From: JAWXUE01 sp044432925
Lineage (GTDB): Bacteria; Bacillota_I; Bacilli_A; Acholeplasmatales; Anaeroplasmataceae
DNA: 24,008 nt
Assembly: GCA_044432925.1 (NCBI GenBank)
Contig: JAWXUE010000018.1
Location: 1-24,008 of the forward strand
Direction: 5' to 3'
The position numbers and the translations under genes were made by a program. This document shows, one piece after another, positions 16,013-24,008 of the stretch. The stretch's first letter is position 1, and every line of letters begins with the position of its first letter. Under the pieces are notes generated by a model that did not search any database, had not been told where the DNA came from, and worked only from the letters and a program-made list of their open reading frames with translations.

Positions 16013-16622
16013 AAATGATTTAATAAATAACGGTGTTAAATATATCGCTGGTGTAGATGAGGCAGGTCGTGGTCCTTTAGCAGGAGACTTAGTTGTTGCA
16101 TCAGTAATATTACCAACTGACTTTAAAATAGAAGGAATAGATGATTCAAAAAGTATTTCTGATAAAAAAAGAAGAGAAACTTTTGAGTTAATAAAAAAAC
16201 ATGCTATATCATATTCTATAATATTTATTACAACAGATGAAATAGATGAATATAATATATATAAAGCAACGCAAATAGGAATGAAAAGAGCTATAGATAA
16301 TTTAGATGTAATACCAGGACATGTATTAATAGATGCAATGCCATTACCTGAGGTATCTATACCTAATACATCTATAATAAAAGGGGACAAACTAAGTGCC
16401 TCAATAGGTGCAGCATCTATCCTAGCAAAAGTCACAAGAGATGACTATATGGAAGCTATGTCTAAAAAATATCCTAATTATCACTTTGATAAACATAAAG
16501 GATACGGGACTAAATTACATATGGAATCTTTAGAAAAATATGGACCTTGTGATATCCATAGAAAAAGTTATAAACCAGTAAAAAAATATTTACCATCAGC
16601 ACAAATGAAATTAGAAATTTAA
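15981..16622 (+). CDS. rnhB: ribonuclease HII
   Basis: RNase HII cuts RNA in RNA-DNA hybrids and starts removal of single ribonucleotides from DNA. The 213-residue protein has the signature GVDEAGRGPLAGDLVVASVI (24-43) with catalytic Asp26 and Glu27. Asp118 (LIDAMPLP) and Asp154 (KVTRDDYM) complete the four acidic residues, and the conserved YGT/S region occurs in KGYGTKLHMESL (173-184). It lacks the roughly 50-residue N-terminal substrate-binding extension of Bacillus RnhB and matches the compact form. ATG 15981 lies inside rbgA and is supported by AGGAG at 15967-15971, 9 bases upstream. It is the last gene of the ftsK-lepB-rbgA run. topA follows from its own promoter. No clear terminator hairpin is visible after rnhB. 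Confidence 0.96.
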   Translation: MTETNNIYKYENDLINNGVKYIAGVDEAGRGPLAGDLVVASVILPTDFKIEGIDDSKSISDKKRRETFELIKKHAISYSIIFITTDEIDEYNIYKATQIGMKRAIDNLDVIPGHVLIDAMPLPEVSIPNTSIIKGDKLSASIGAASILAKVTRDDYMEAMSKKYPNYHFDKHKGYGTKLHMESLEKYGPCDIHRKSYKPVKKYLPSAQMKLEI

Positions 16623-16631
16623 AAGTTATTG

Positions 16632-16660
16632 TTGACATTGTATGAACTTCATACTATATT
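16632..16660 (+). promoter_or_regulatory. topA promoter
   Basis: A perfect TTGACA (16632-16637), a 17-base spacer and TATATT (16655-16660) precede topA at 16689. It is the closest match to a consensus -35 seen in the window. The spacer is occupied exactly by a palindrome (see the separate entry), suggesting repressor control. Confidence 0.8.
16640..16654 (+). promoter_or_regulatory. candidate operator palindrome in the topA promoter spacer
   Basis: GTATGAA and TTCATAC are perfect inverted repeats around a single C. The 15-bp element ends one base before the -10 and begins two bases after the -35. A dimeric repressor bound here would block RNA polymerase. I do not recognise the motif as the site of a known regulator. 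No T run follows, so it is not a terminator. Confidence 0.5.
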
Positions 16661-16688
16661 TATATAGCAATAGAAAGGGAGTTTCTTT

Positions 16689-18953
16689 ATGAAAATTATA
16701 ATAGTAGAGTCACCAGCTAAATCAAAAACTATTGAAGGGTACATGGGAGAAGACTACAAAGTAGTAGCATCTTATGGGCACATCAGAGACCTAGCAACCT
16801 CAGGTAAGGGTGGACTAGGAATTGACATACCTAAGGGATTTATTCCAACTTACGTAGTTAGTGATGACAAAAAAAATACAGTAAAAGAATTAAAAAAAGT
16901 TTGTCAAAATAATCAAGTTTTTCTTGCGACTGACCCCGACAGAGAGGGAGAGGCTATATCTTGGCATTTAGCAAGCGTACTAGACTTAGACGTACATACA
17001 ACATCAAGAGTTGTATTTAATGAAATAACAAAAGAAGCTGTAAAAGAAGCATTTGATAACCCTAGACATTTAGATTTAAATTTAGTATCTTCTCAAGAAA
17101 CAAGAAGAATGTTAGATAGAATAATTGGATTTAAATTATCAAGTTTATTACAAAGAAAAATAAAATCAAAATCTGCAGGAAGAGTACAATCAAGTGCACT
17201 TAAAATTATTGTAGATTTAGAAAAAGAAATTAATGCATTTATCCCTGTTGCTTATTATGAGTTAGATGGATTAATGGATGATAAATATAAAATAGAACAT
17301 GTTAATTCTAAATTAGGAAAAATAAAATATGATACTTATGAAGAAGCTAAAAAAGTTTATGATTCATTAGGTAAGGATTTTACAGTTAAAGATATAATTG
17401 TTAAACAATCTAAGACTGACCCAAGACCTCCTTTAATAACATCAACATTACAACAAGAAGCATCAAATAAACATTCTTATTCACCTGATAGAACAATGCG
17501 TATTGCTCAAGCATTATATGAAGGTAAAGAAATAGGGGCTGAAACAATTGGTTTAATAACTTATATGCGTACAGACTCTACAAGATTATCTGATGTATTT
17601 ATTAATGATACAAATAAATTTATTCAAAGTGAATTTGGTAAAGAGTATTTAGGTTCTGTTAAAGTTAAAAAATCAAAGAATCAACAAGATGCACATGAGG
17701 CAATTAGACCTTCAAGTGTAATGCGTACTCCTAAATCAATTCAAAGATACCTAACAAAAGATGAATTAAATATTTATACAATAATTTATAACAGAGCAGT
17801 AGGAAGTTTAATGTCTGCTGCACAATATGAAAATACAACAATCTTATTTGATAATAATAGTTATAATTTTAAATTAGTAGGAAGAAAATTAAAATTCCCA
17901 GGATTTAGAGTGTTATCTCCTAAAAAAGATGATGAAGAAATTCCTAACTTTAATATTAAACAAGTAGTAAATAATATTGTTATTACCCTAGAAGAGTTAT
18001 ATACAAAACCTAAATCAAGATTTACTCAAGCTTCTTTAATTAAAGCAATGGAAGAATTAGGAATCGGTAGACCTAGTACTTACGCTCAAACTGTAAGAAC
18101 TTTAATATCAAGGTTATATATAGAAATTAATGAAGGGAAAATCTTCCCTACAGAACAAGGAATCATTACAACTGAAAAGTTAGAAGAATTCTTTGAAGGA
18201 ATAATTGCTCCTACTTATACAGCTAAAATGGAAACTACATTAGATGAAATTGCTAATGGAGAGAAAAATAACATAGAAGAATTAACAGAGTTTTACGATC
18301 ACTTTAATCCTTTATATGAAACAGCTTTAGAAAATATGGAAAAACTTCCTGATATACCTACAGGAGAATATTGTCCTGTTTGTAATAACGAGCTTGTTAT
18401 TAAAAAAGGTAGATATGGAGATTTTACTTCTTGTAAAACATATCCTGAATGTAAATATATTAAAAAAGATGTAGAAATAGAAGTTGAAGAAGGAATCTTA
18501 TGTCCTAATTGTAGAAAAGGTCATATAGTAAATAGAGTTGCTGGGAAGGGTGCTAACAAAGGTAAAGTATTCTATGCTTGTAATAACTATCCTAAATGTA
18601 AAACTTCTTATGATTATAAACCATTAGAAGATTATTGTGATATTTGTGGTAGTGTTAAATTAGAAGCACCAGATGGATTAATTTGTTCTAATAAAAACTG
18701 TGGTAAAGACCCTGTTGATGAAGTTACATGCCCAGTATGTAATAAAGGACAATTAGTTGAAAAAGTAGCATCTAGAGGTAAAAATTCAGGTAATAGTTTT
18801 TTTGCTTGTAATAACTTCCCTAAATGTAGGACAGCTTTTTCTTTCCAACCTTTAAATAAAAAATGTGATGTTTGTAATAGCATTATGTTATTAAAAGAAG
18901 ATAGTGAAATATGTAGTAACGATAAATGTGATACTAATAAAGATAATAGTTAG
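16689..18953 (+). CDS. topA: DNA topoisomerase I with duplicated zinc ribbons
   Basis: Type IA topoisomerase relaxes negative supercoils. The 754-residue protein has the TOPRIM domain at the N-terminus (VESPAKSKTIEGYMG at 6-20, acidic triad region TDPDREGEA at 81-89) and the catalytic tyrosine Tyr292 in LITYMRTDSTRLS. The C-terminal tail carries several Cys4 zinc ribbons from residue 562 on. The block 605-671 (CPNCRKGHIV... to ...CSNKNC) is repeated at 681-747 (CPVCNKGQLV... to ...CSNDKC), each with CxxC, CNNxPKC, CDxC and CSNxxC pairs. ATG 16689 has AAAGGGAG upstream. Bacillus also places topA near ylqF-rnhB, but the intervening dprA is absent here. The gene has its own promoter with a possible operator and ends in a palindromic terminator. 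Confidence 0.97.
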   Translation: MKIIIVESPAKSKTIEGYMGEDYKVVASYGHIRDLATSGKGGLGIDIPKGFIPTYVVSDDKKNTVKELKKVCQNNQVFLATDPDREGEAISWHLASVLDLDVHTTSRVVFNEITKEAVKEAFDNPRHLDLNLVSSQETRRMLDRIIGFKLSSLLQRKIKSKSAGRVQSSALKIIVDLEKEINAFIPVAYYELDGLMDDKYKIEHVNSKLGKIKYDTYEEAKKVYDSLGKDFTVKDIIVKQSKTDPRPPLITSTLQQEASNKHSYSPDRTMRIAQALYEGKEIGAETIGLITYMRTDSTRLSDVFINDTNKFIQSEFGKEYLGSVKVKKSKNQQDAHEAIRPSSVMRTPKSIQRYLTKDELNIYTIIYNRAVGSLMSAAQYENTTILFDNNSYNFKLVGRKLKFPGFRVLSPKKDDEEIPNFNIKQVVNNIVITLEELYTKPKSRFTQASLIKAMEELGIGRPSTYAQTVRTLISRLYIEINEGKIFPTEQGIITTEKLEEFFEGIIAPTYTAKMETTLDEIANGEKNNIEELTEFYDHFNPLYETALENMEKLPDIPTGEYCPVCNNELVIKKGRYGDFTSCKTYPECKYIKKDVEIEVEEGILCPNCRKGHIVNRVAGKGANKGKVFYACNNYPKCKTSYDYKPLEDYCDICGSVKLEAPDGLICSNKNCGKDPVDEVTCPVCNKGQLVEKVASRGKNSGNSFFACNNFPKCRTAFSFQPLNKKCDVCNSIMLLKEDSEICSNDKCDTNKDNS
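18501..18929 (+). repeat. tandem protein-level duplication within topA
   Basis: Two copies of a roughly 67-residue zinc-ribbon block lie at 18501-18701 and 18729-18929. Matching elements in each copy are CPxCxKG, a GK/RGxxxG stretch, FxACNNxPKC, a C-D-xx-C pair and ICSNxxC. Similarity is clear in protein but diverged in DNA, so the duplication is old. Confidence 0.8.
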
Positions 18954-18974
18954 AGAATTCTCTAACTATTTTTT
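18945..18974 (+). terminator. rho-independent terminator of topA
   Basis: A perfect 26-bp palindrome (18945-18970, centre GAATTC) folds into an 11-bp stem with an AATT loop and runs into six T (18969-18974). It overlaps the topA stop codon (18951-18953). Confidence 0.9.
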
Positions 18975-18987
18975 CTTTGTATTAACA

Positions 18988-19016
18988 TTGCTTTTATATA
19001 GTGAAAATGGTATAAT
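18988..19016 (+). promoter_or_regulatory. promoter of the ftsY-ylxM-ffh operon
   Basis: TTGCTT (18988-18993), a 17-base spacer and consensus TATAAT (19011-19016), with TG at 19008-19009 as an extended -10. It lies between the topA terminator and ftsY (start 19055). Confidence 0.75.
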
Positions 19017-19054
19017 TACACTTAGACAATTATAAAATATACGGAGGTATTCTC

Positions 19055-20020
19055 ATGGCATTTTTTGGCTTATTTAAAGGAAAAGATAAAGAAAAATCAA
19101 AAAAATATAAATTAGGAATGCATAAAACTAGAGAGAGTAGTTTTTCTAATATAAAAGAAGTATTAAAAAACAGCAAAAATATAGATGATTATTTATTTGA
19201 TGAATTAGAAGAAATATTTATTACAGCAGATATCGGAGTAGATACAGTAATAAAATTTATTGATGATTTAAGAGAAGAAGTTAATATTCAAGGTATAAGT
19301 GACCCTATGTTATTACAAGAAATAATTATTGATAAAATGTTTGAGATTTATTTAAAAGGTGAAATAGTAGATACTAATTTATTTGTTAAAGAAAATGATT
19401 TATCAGTTTATTTATTCGTAGGAGTAAATGGAGTAGGTAAAACTACTTCAATTGCTAAACTAGCTTACTCATTAAAAAAAGAAGGTAAAAAAGTTTTACT
19501 TGCAGCAGCTGATACATTTAGAGCAGGAGCAATAGAACAACTTGCTACATGGGCAGATAGAATTGGTGTTGATATAGTTGCTCGTGAAGCAGGAAGTGAT
19601 CCTTCTTCAGTTTGTTTTGATGCAATAGCTAAAGCAAAAGAAGGTAATTATGATATCTTAATTTGTGATACAGCAGGAAGATTACAAAACAAAGTTAACT
19701 TAATGAAAGAATTAGAAAAAGTTAAAAGAGTTATCTCAAGAGAAATACCTGATGCTCCACATGAAACATTATTAGTAGTAGATGCTACAACAGGACAAAA
19801 CGGAATGTCACAAGCAAAACTATTTAAAGAATGTGTTGAATTAAGTGGTGTTGTATTAACTAAACTAGATGGTACTGCTAAAGGTGGTATTGTATTAGCA
19901 ATAAGAAATGAATTAGACCTTCAAATAAAATTCGTTGGGATGGGGGAAAAATTAGATGATTTAGAACCATTTGATATTGAACAATATTTATATGGACTAT
20001 TCGCTGATTTCTTTGAATAA
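19055..20020 (+). CDS. ftsY: signal recognition particle receptor FtsY
   Basis: FtsY is the membrane-associated GTPase that docks SRP-ribosome complexes at the Sec channel. The 321-residue protein has a short N-terminus with an amphipathic MAFFGLFKGK start in place of the long acidic A domain of E. coli. The helical N domain and the G domain follow. G motifs: GVNGVGKT (123-130), DTFRAGA, DTAGRL and TKLDGTAKGG. A full AGGAGGT-like site (GGAGGT) is upstream of the ATG. The stop overlaps the ylxM start by one base. Together with ylxM and ffh it forms the SRP operon, as in Bacillus, but without smc upstream. Confidence 0.97.
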   Translation: MAFFGLFKGKDKEKSKKYKLGMHKTRESSFSNIKEVLKNSKNIDDYLFDELEEIFITADIGVDTVIKFIDDLREEVNIQGISDPMLLQEIIIDKMFEIYLKGEIVDTNLFVKENDLSVYLFVGVNGVGKTTSIAKLAYSLKKEGKKVLLAAADTFRAGAIEQLATWADRIGVDIVAREAGSDPSSVCFDAIAKAKEGNYDILICDTAGRLQNKVNLMKELEKVKRVISREIPDAPHETLLVVDATTGQNGMSQAKLFKECVELSGVVLTKLDGTAKGGIVLAIRNELDLQIKFVGMGEKLDDLEPFDIEQYLYGLFADFFE

Positions 20021-20319
20021 TGGAACTAGAAAAAAGAACTTATTATATAAATTTATTTGATATATACAAAGAACTTTTAACAGAAAAACAACAAAACTAT
20101 TTTGTAGAGTATTACTTAGAAGATTTCTCTTTAAAAGAAATAAGTGATACTTATAATGTAAGTAGAAATGCTGTGTTTGATCAAGTTAAAAAAGTAATTG
20201 TTATATTAGATGATTATGAAAGTAAATTAAAAATATATTATAAAAATAACAAAATAAAAGAACTAATAGAAAATAATAAATTAAATAATGAATTATTATT
20301 AGAAATTATTGAGGAGTGA
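20020..20319 (+). CDS. ylxM: YlxM/UPF0122 helix-turn-helix protein
   Basis: This 99-residue protein is made of a sigma-70 region-4-like helix-turn-helix fold. The segment LTEKQQNYFVEYYLEDFSLKEISDTYNVSRNAVFDQVKK (starting near residue 19) carries the recognition helix. YlxM proteins occur between or next to ftsY and ffh in Bacillota and are reported to influence SRP function; a DNA-binding role is suggested by the fold only. The start is translationally coupled to ftsY (TAATG). ffh begins 4 bases after its stop, with GAGGAG for ffh lying in the end of this gene. Length and position match the family well. Confidence 0.92.
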   Translation: MELEKRTYYINLFDIYKELLTEKQQNYFVEYYLEDFSLKEISDTYNVSRNAVFDQVKKVIVILDDYESKLKIYYKNNKIKELIENNKLNNELLLEIIEE

Positions 20320-20323
20320 GGAT

Positions 20324-21742
20324 ATGGCATTCGATAGTTTATCAAATAGATTACAAGCATCTTTAAAAAAAATTAAAGGTCAAGGTGCATTAACAGAAAA
20401 ACACATTGATGAAATGATGAGAGACGTAAGGTTATCTTTATTAGAAGCCGATGTTAATTACAAAGTAGTTAAAGAATTTTTATCTAAAGTAAAAGAACAA
20501 GCTTTAGGAGAAAAAGTATTAAAAGGATTAAATCCAGGACAACAAGTAGTTAAAATAGTTCAAGAAGAATTAAAAATAATGCTTGGTGGGGAAACTACTG
20601 ATTTAAAATTTAATGCTAGTGGAAAAACTGTTTTTATGACAGCAGGGTTACAAGGGGTAGGTAAAACTACTGCTATAGGTAAAATGGCTGTTTACTTTAG
20701 AAAAACAAAAAAATTAAAACCATTAATGATTGCTGCAGATATTTATCGTCCTGCTGCTGTTGATCAATTAGTTACATTAGGAAAACAAGTTAATATTGAT
20801 GTATTTCAAATGGGTACAAAAGAGAAAGTTACTAAAATAGTAAAAGAAGGATTAAAGTTTGCTAAAGAGAATGGACATAATTTTATTATTGTCGATACAG
20901 CAGGTCGTTTACATATAGATGAAGACTTAATCCAAGAATTAAAAGATGTTAAGAAAATTTGTGAACCAGACGAAGTATTACTAACAGTAGATGCAATGAC
21001 TGGTCAAGATGCAGTTAATGTTGCTAAAACATTTAATGAAAATTTAGAGATTACAGGTGTTATCTTAACTAAGTTAGATGGAGATACAAGAGGTGGAGCT
21101 GCTTTATCAATTAAATCAGTTACTAATGTACCTATTAAACTTATGTCTACAGGTGAACATTTAGATGAATTAGAAGTATTCCACCCTGATCGTATGGCTG
21201 ATCGTATTTTAGGTATGGGAGATGTATTAACTTTAATTGAAAATGCAACTCAAAATATCGATGAAGATGAAGCAATGGGTATGATGGAAAAAATGACTAG
21301 TGGTTCATTTAATTATAACGATATGTTAAAACAATTTAAAATGGTTTCTAAGATGGGTTCTTTTTCAAAGATTATGGGACTTATGCCTGGTATGTCTGCT
21401 ATGAAAGAACAAATTAATAATATTGATGATAAACAATTTGTTTACATGGAAGCTATAATATCTTCTATGACTAAAGCAGAAAGAAGTAATCCTGATTTAA
21501 TTGAAAACTCTAGTAAAAGAAGAGAGCGAGTTGCTAAAGGTTCAGGAAGAAATATTCAAGAAGTAAATAAATTAAGACAATCACTACAAGCTCAAAGAGC
21601 AATGGGTAAACAATTACAAGGTATGGATGAGAAAAAAGCTAAACAAATGCAAAGACAAATCCAATCAGGTAATATGCCTGCTATGGGTGGAGTAAAAGCT
21701 AAAAAAGGTAAAGGAAAAGGAAGAGGCGGATTCCGTTTCTAA
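20324..21742 (+). CDS. ffh: signal recognition particle protein Ffh
   Basis: Ffh is the SRP54 homologue. With the 4.5S/scRNA it binds signal sequences and delivers ribosomes to FtsY. The 472-residue protein has the N domain, then a G domain with GLQGVGKTT (108-116), DIYRPAAV, DTAGRLH and TKLDGDTRGGAALS. The methionine-rich M domain (about 300-440, with MGMMEKMTSGSFNYNDML and several M-x-x-M stretches) binds RNA and signal peptides. The tail is very basic and glycine-rich (GKGKGRGGFRF). ATG 20324 (MAFDSL) is the start; a TTG five codons upstream lies within the ribosome-binding site GAGGAG. The SRP RNA gene is not in this window. The operon runs on into trhP1 with no visible terminator. Confidence 0.97.
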   Translation: MAFDSLSNRLQASLKKIKGQGALTEKHIDEMMRDVRLSLLEADVNYKVVKEFLSKVKEQALGEKVLKGLNPGQQVVKIVQEELKIMLGGETTDLKFNASGKTVFMTAGLQGVGKTTAIGKMAVYFRKTKKLKPLMIAADIYRPAAVDQLVTLGKQVNIDVFQMGTKEKVTKIVKEGLKFAKENGHNFIIVDTAGRLHIDEDLIQELKDVKKICEPDEVLLTVDAMTGQDAVNVAKTFNENLEITGVILTKLDGDTRGGAALSIKSVTNVPIKLMSTGEHLDELEVFHPDRMADRILGMGDVLTLIENATQNIDEDEAMGMMEKMTSGSFNYNDMLKQFKMVSKMGSFSKIMGLMPGMSAMKEQINNIDDKQFVYMEAIISSMTKAERSNPDLIENSSKRRERVAKGSGRNIQEVNKLRQSLQAQRAMGKQLQGMDEKKAKQMQRQIQSGNMPAMGGVKAKKGKGKGRGGFRF

Positions 21743-21774
21743 ATTTTAACAATACATTAAAGAGGTAGTAACAA

Positions 21775-22656
21775 ATGAAAATAATAGGGACAATTAAAAA
21801 AGCAGGAGATTTACTAGACTTAAAAAAGAAATGTCATGGTGTATTATTAAGACATAAAGATATGTCATTAAGATATGATGTTGCTTTTTCAACAAGTGAA
21901 TTAAAAGAAGTAATATCAATTGCTATAAAATTAAAATTTACTGTATATGTTGATTTTACTAATCTATTTGATGATAATAGTTTAGAAAAAGCATATGAAT
22001 TAGTACTTGAATTACAAGAACATAATATTTTTTATGTTTATAGTGATTTAGGATTTTTTATGAAATTAAAAGATTTAGGATTAAACAAAAAACTTATTTA
22101 TGCCCCTGATACTTATGTATGTAATTACTTAGATTTTAATTTCTTTAATAAATATAAAATCTATGGTACATTCCCCTCTTTAGAAATACCTTTAGCTGAT
22201 ATTGAAGTTATAGGAAAAAACAAAAAAAATAAATTATTTTATAAAGCATTTGGAAAAACATCAATGTTTCATTCAAAAAGAAAATTAGTTACACTATATC
22301 AAGAAAATTTTGATTTACCTAAAATAAGTAAAAAAAGTAAATTAAAATTAGTTGAAGAAACAAGAAAAGAAGAATACTTAATAGATGAAAAAAATAATGG
22401 TACACATATTTATCAAACAGGAATAAGAAATATCTTACCTGCAATTGATACAATAAATGAAGTAGTAGACTTTTTATTATTAGATGGAATATATATTAAT
22501 CAAGAAGACTATTTAAAGGCAATTGATATATATAGAAATGCTTTAAGTGATTTAGATAGATTAAACTATTATAATAATGAATTAAAAGAAATATTTGATA
22601 ATTTAAATTACAAATTTATATTTGAAGATACAATCTATAAGAAAGGAGATTTCTAG
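21775..22656 (+). CDS. trhP1: U32-family protein TrhP1-like (YrrN)
   Basis: This 293-residue U32-family member lacks the four-cysteine cluster of its neighbour. Its length and arrangement fit YrrN (TrhP1) of Bacillus. There TrhP1 and TrhP2 together carry out prephenate-dependent hydroxylation of uridine 34 (ho5U) in tRNAs. The N-terminal half has the repeated beta-strand/alpha-helix pattern of a TIM-like barrel (for example FTVYVDFTNLFDD and KKLIYAPDTYVCNYLDFNF). The start has AAAGAGGT upstream. The stop is one base before the TrhP2 start. Earlier annotation of such genes as peptidases reflects the U32 family name and not shown protease activity. Assignment depends mainly on pairing with the next gene, because this subunit is divergent. 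Confidence 0.78.
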   Translation: MKIIGTIKKAGDLLDLKKKCHGVLLRHKDMSLRYDVAFSTSELKEVISIAIKLKFTVYVDFTNLFDDNSLEKAYELVLELQEHNIFYVYSDLGFFMKLKDLGLNKKLIYAPDTYVCNYLDFNFFNKYKIYGTFPSLEIPLADIEVIGKNKKNKLFYKAFGKTSMFHSKRKLVTLYQENFDLPKISKKSKLKLVEETRKEEYLIDEKNNGTHIYQTGIRNILPAIDTINEVVDFLLLDGIYINQEDYLKAIDIYRNALSDLDRLNYYNNELKEIFDNLNYKFIFEDTIYKKGDF

Positions 22657-22657
22657 A

Positions 22658-23836
22658 ATGGAATTACTTGCTCCAGCAGGAGATTTAGAAAAATTAAAGA
22701 TAGCTGTAATTTATGGAGCTGATGCTGTATTCGTTGGTGGAGAAGAATTTTCATTGAGATCTCGTGCTTCAAATTTTACCTTTGATGATTTAAAAGAAGG
22801 GGCTAAATTTTGTCATGACAGAGGAGTTAAACTTTATGTCACAACAAACATTATCCCCCACAACAACGACCTTATTGGGTTAGTAGATTATTTACAAGAG
22901 TTAGAAAAATGTAATATAGATGCTATAATAGCATCTTCATTTGCTGTTATAGGTGCAGCTAAAAAATATACAAATTTAGATGTACATATATCAACACAAC
23001 AGTCCCTAACAAATTCAGAAGCTGTTAGGTTTTATAAAGAATATGGAATATCAAGAGTAGTACTTGCTAGGGAGTTATCAATAAGTCAAATAAAGAAAAT
23101 TAAAGATAATGTTGATATAGAATTAGAAGTATTTATTCATGGTGGAATGTGTAGTAGTTATAGTGGAAAATGTATGTTAAGTAATAACATGACACAAAGA
23201 GATGCTAATAGAGGTGGATGTGCTCATTCATGTCGTTGGAATTATAGATTATATGATGAAGAAAAAGAATTATCTACAGATTTCTTTGCTATGAGTAGTA
23301 AGGACTTATCTGCTGTAAGACAATTACCTAAAATGATGAATGCTAAAATAGATTCATTTAAAATTGAAGGAAGAATGAAGTCACTTCATTATATAGCAAC
23401 AGTTGTTTCTGTTTATCGTAAATTAATTGATGAATATAAAGAAACTAAAACAATAAAAGATTTTGAAAAATATGAAAATGAAATAAAAAAATGTGAAAAT
23501 AGATTAACTTCTATTGGTTGGTTAGAAGGTAAATTAACACCTTATGAACAACTATATAATATGAGAAGTGAACAACCTACACAAGAATTCGTTGGTATTG
23601 TTAAAGGATATGATGAAGAGAAGAAAAAATATATAGTTGAAGTAAGAAACCATTTTAAACCTAATGCTAAACTAGAAGTATTATCTCCTAGTAAAGAAGC
23701 TGTACAGTTTAAAATAAAAACTATATTAAATGATAAAATGGAAGAATTAGATGCAGCAAGACATCCATTACAATTAGTTTATATTGATTCAAAAATTAAA
23801 TTAGAAGAATATGATTTCTTAAGGTTAGTTAAATGA
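22658..23836 (+). CDS. trhP2: U32-family tRNA hydroxylation protein TrhP2-like (YrrO)
   Basis: This 392-residue U32 protein opens with the family signature MELLAPAGDLEKLKIAVIYG. AVFVGGEEFSLRSRA (24-38) and HISTQQSLTNSEAVRFY (110-126) follow. The U32 cysteine cluster is intact at Cys165, Cys172, Cys188 and Cys192 (HGGMCSSYSGKC ... GGCAHSCRW), expected to hold an iron-sulfur cluster. The KIEGRMKS box follows. These features match TrhP/RlhA-type RNA hydroxylases; pairing with a shorter U32 gene just upstream favours the TrhP1-TrhP2 system. ATG 22658 is chosen because AAAGGAG sits just upstream. The ATT-, TTG- or ATG-type starts further upstream would lie inside trhP1. The stop overlaps the next start (ATGA). 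Confidence 0.92.
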   Translation: MELLAPAGDLEKLKIAVIYGADAVFVGGEEFSLRSRASNFTFDDLKEGAKFCHDRGVKLYVTTNIIPHNNDLIGLVDYLQELEKCNIDAIIASSFAVIGAAKKYTNLDVHISTQQSLTNSEAVRFYKEYGISRVVLARELSISQIKKIKDNVDIELEVFIHGGMCSSYSGKCMLSNNMTQRDANRGGCAHSCRWNYRLYDEEKELSTDFFAMSSKDLSAVRQLPKMMNAKIDSFKIEGRMKSLHYIATVVSVYRKLIDEYKETKTIKDFEKYENEIKKCENRLTSIGWLEGKLTPYEQLYNMRSEQPTQEFVGIVKGYDEEKKKYIVEVRNHFKPNAKLEVLSPSKEAVQFKIKTILNDKMEELDAARHPLQLVYIDSKIKLEEYDFLRLVK

Positions 23837-24008
23837 TAAAAAATATTTGTGGTTTTAATGTTGATATAACATATAAACAAAATATGAAAACAATTAAATT
23901 TAGATTTAAAGATGGAGTAATGTGTATATCTTGTCCTAAGATTAGTGATAAAGATATAGCTAAATATATCAATTTAAACTTAGAAGAATTTAATAAAAAA
24001 CTAGAAGA
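23833..24008 (+). CDS. YgjP-like metallopeptidase, N-terminal part (cut by window end)
   Basis: An open frame begins at ATG 23833, overlapping the trhP2 stop by four bases (ATGA), and runs off the window after 58 full codons. The visible part (for example KTIKFRFKDGVMCISCP, then SDKDIAKYINLNLEEFNKKL) resembles the start of YgjP/DUF45 proteins. Those begin with a beta-rich module of the form R-x-I-x-L-R-V-x-x-x-G-x-V-x-V-x-x-P followed by a helix. The zinc-binding HExxH motif that would confirm the family lies beyond the edge. The coupling to trhP2 supports that it is a real gene; the family call is tentative. Confidence 0.65.
   Translation, partial: MIKNICGFNVDITYKQNMKTIKFRFKDGVMCISCPKISDKDIAKYINLNLEEFNKKLE

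Noticed and set aside
1..24008. Mycoplasma-type code with UGA as tryptophan
   Set aside because: TGA ends several genes cleanly, tryptophans are TGG, and an RF2 gene with the SPF motif is present.

Overview
The window is very AT-rich chromosomal DNA from a low-GC Bacillota relative. Gene order and families point to the class Bacilli in the broad sense (Erysipelotrichales, RF39-like or Acholeplasma/Izemoplasma-like lineages). The genetic code is standard: TGA is used as a stop (72..440, rbgA, ylxM, trhP2), tryptophan is TGG, and an RF2 gene is present, which excludes the UGA=Trp Mycoplasma code. Shine-Dalgarno sites are strong. Nearly all genes lie on the + strand in tightly packed, often overlapping operons. 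I saw no rRNA, tRNA, insertion sequence, prophage or CRISPR array.

Region 1 (1-8536) is a protein-export and translation block. It holds a short zinc-finger protein in the comFC position, a cold-shock protein, the ribosome hibernation factor hpf with its own promoter and terminator, then secA-prfB-yitT-recX-glgB ending in a terminator. The comF/hpf/secA/prfB/YitT order resembles Bacillus. The glycogen branching enzyme is intact.

Region 2 (8537-11270) is the most unusual part. A 578-residue protein is co-linear with glycogen phosphorylase from end to end but lacks almost every catalytic motif. It looks like a maintained pseudoenzyme beside the branching enzyme. A HAD phosphatase gene is convergent to it, and the two share a bidirectional terminator.

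Region 3 (11271-16622) starts from a divergent promoter region. A single-pass membrane protein overlaps an FtsK/SpoIIIE motor gene whose product has no membrane domain. These are followed by signal peptidase I (three predicted membrane helices), the ribosome-assembly GTPase RbgA (with an altered G4 motif) and RNase HII.

Region 4 (16623-18974) is topA, with a near-consensus promoter. A perfect 15-bp palindrome exactly fills its -35/-10 spacer. The topA C-terminus carries a duplicated zinc-ribbon block. A palindromic terminator closes the gene.

Region 5 (18975-24008) is the signal-recognition-particle operon ftsY-ylxM-ffh. It continues without a visible terminator into two U32-family genes that match the TrhP1/TrhP2 pair for tRNA wobble-uridine hydroxylation, and then into the start of a YgjP-like metallopeptidase gene cut by the window edge. 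Secretion (SecA, Ffh, FtsY, signal peptidase) and translation (HPF, RF2, RbgA, TrhP) dominate the window.
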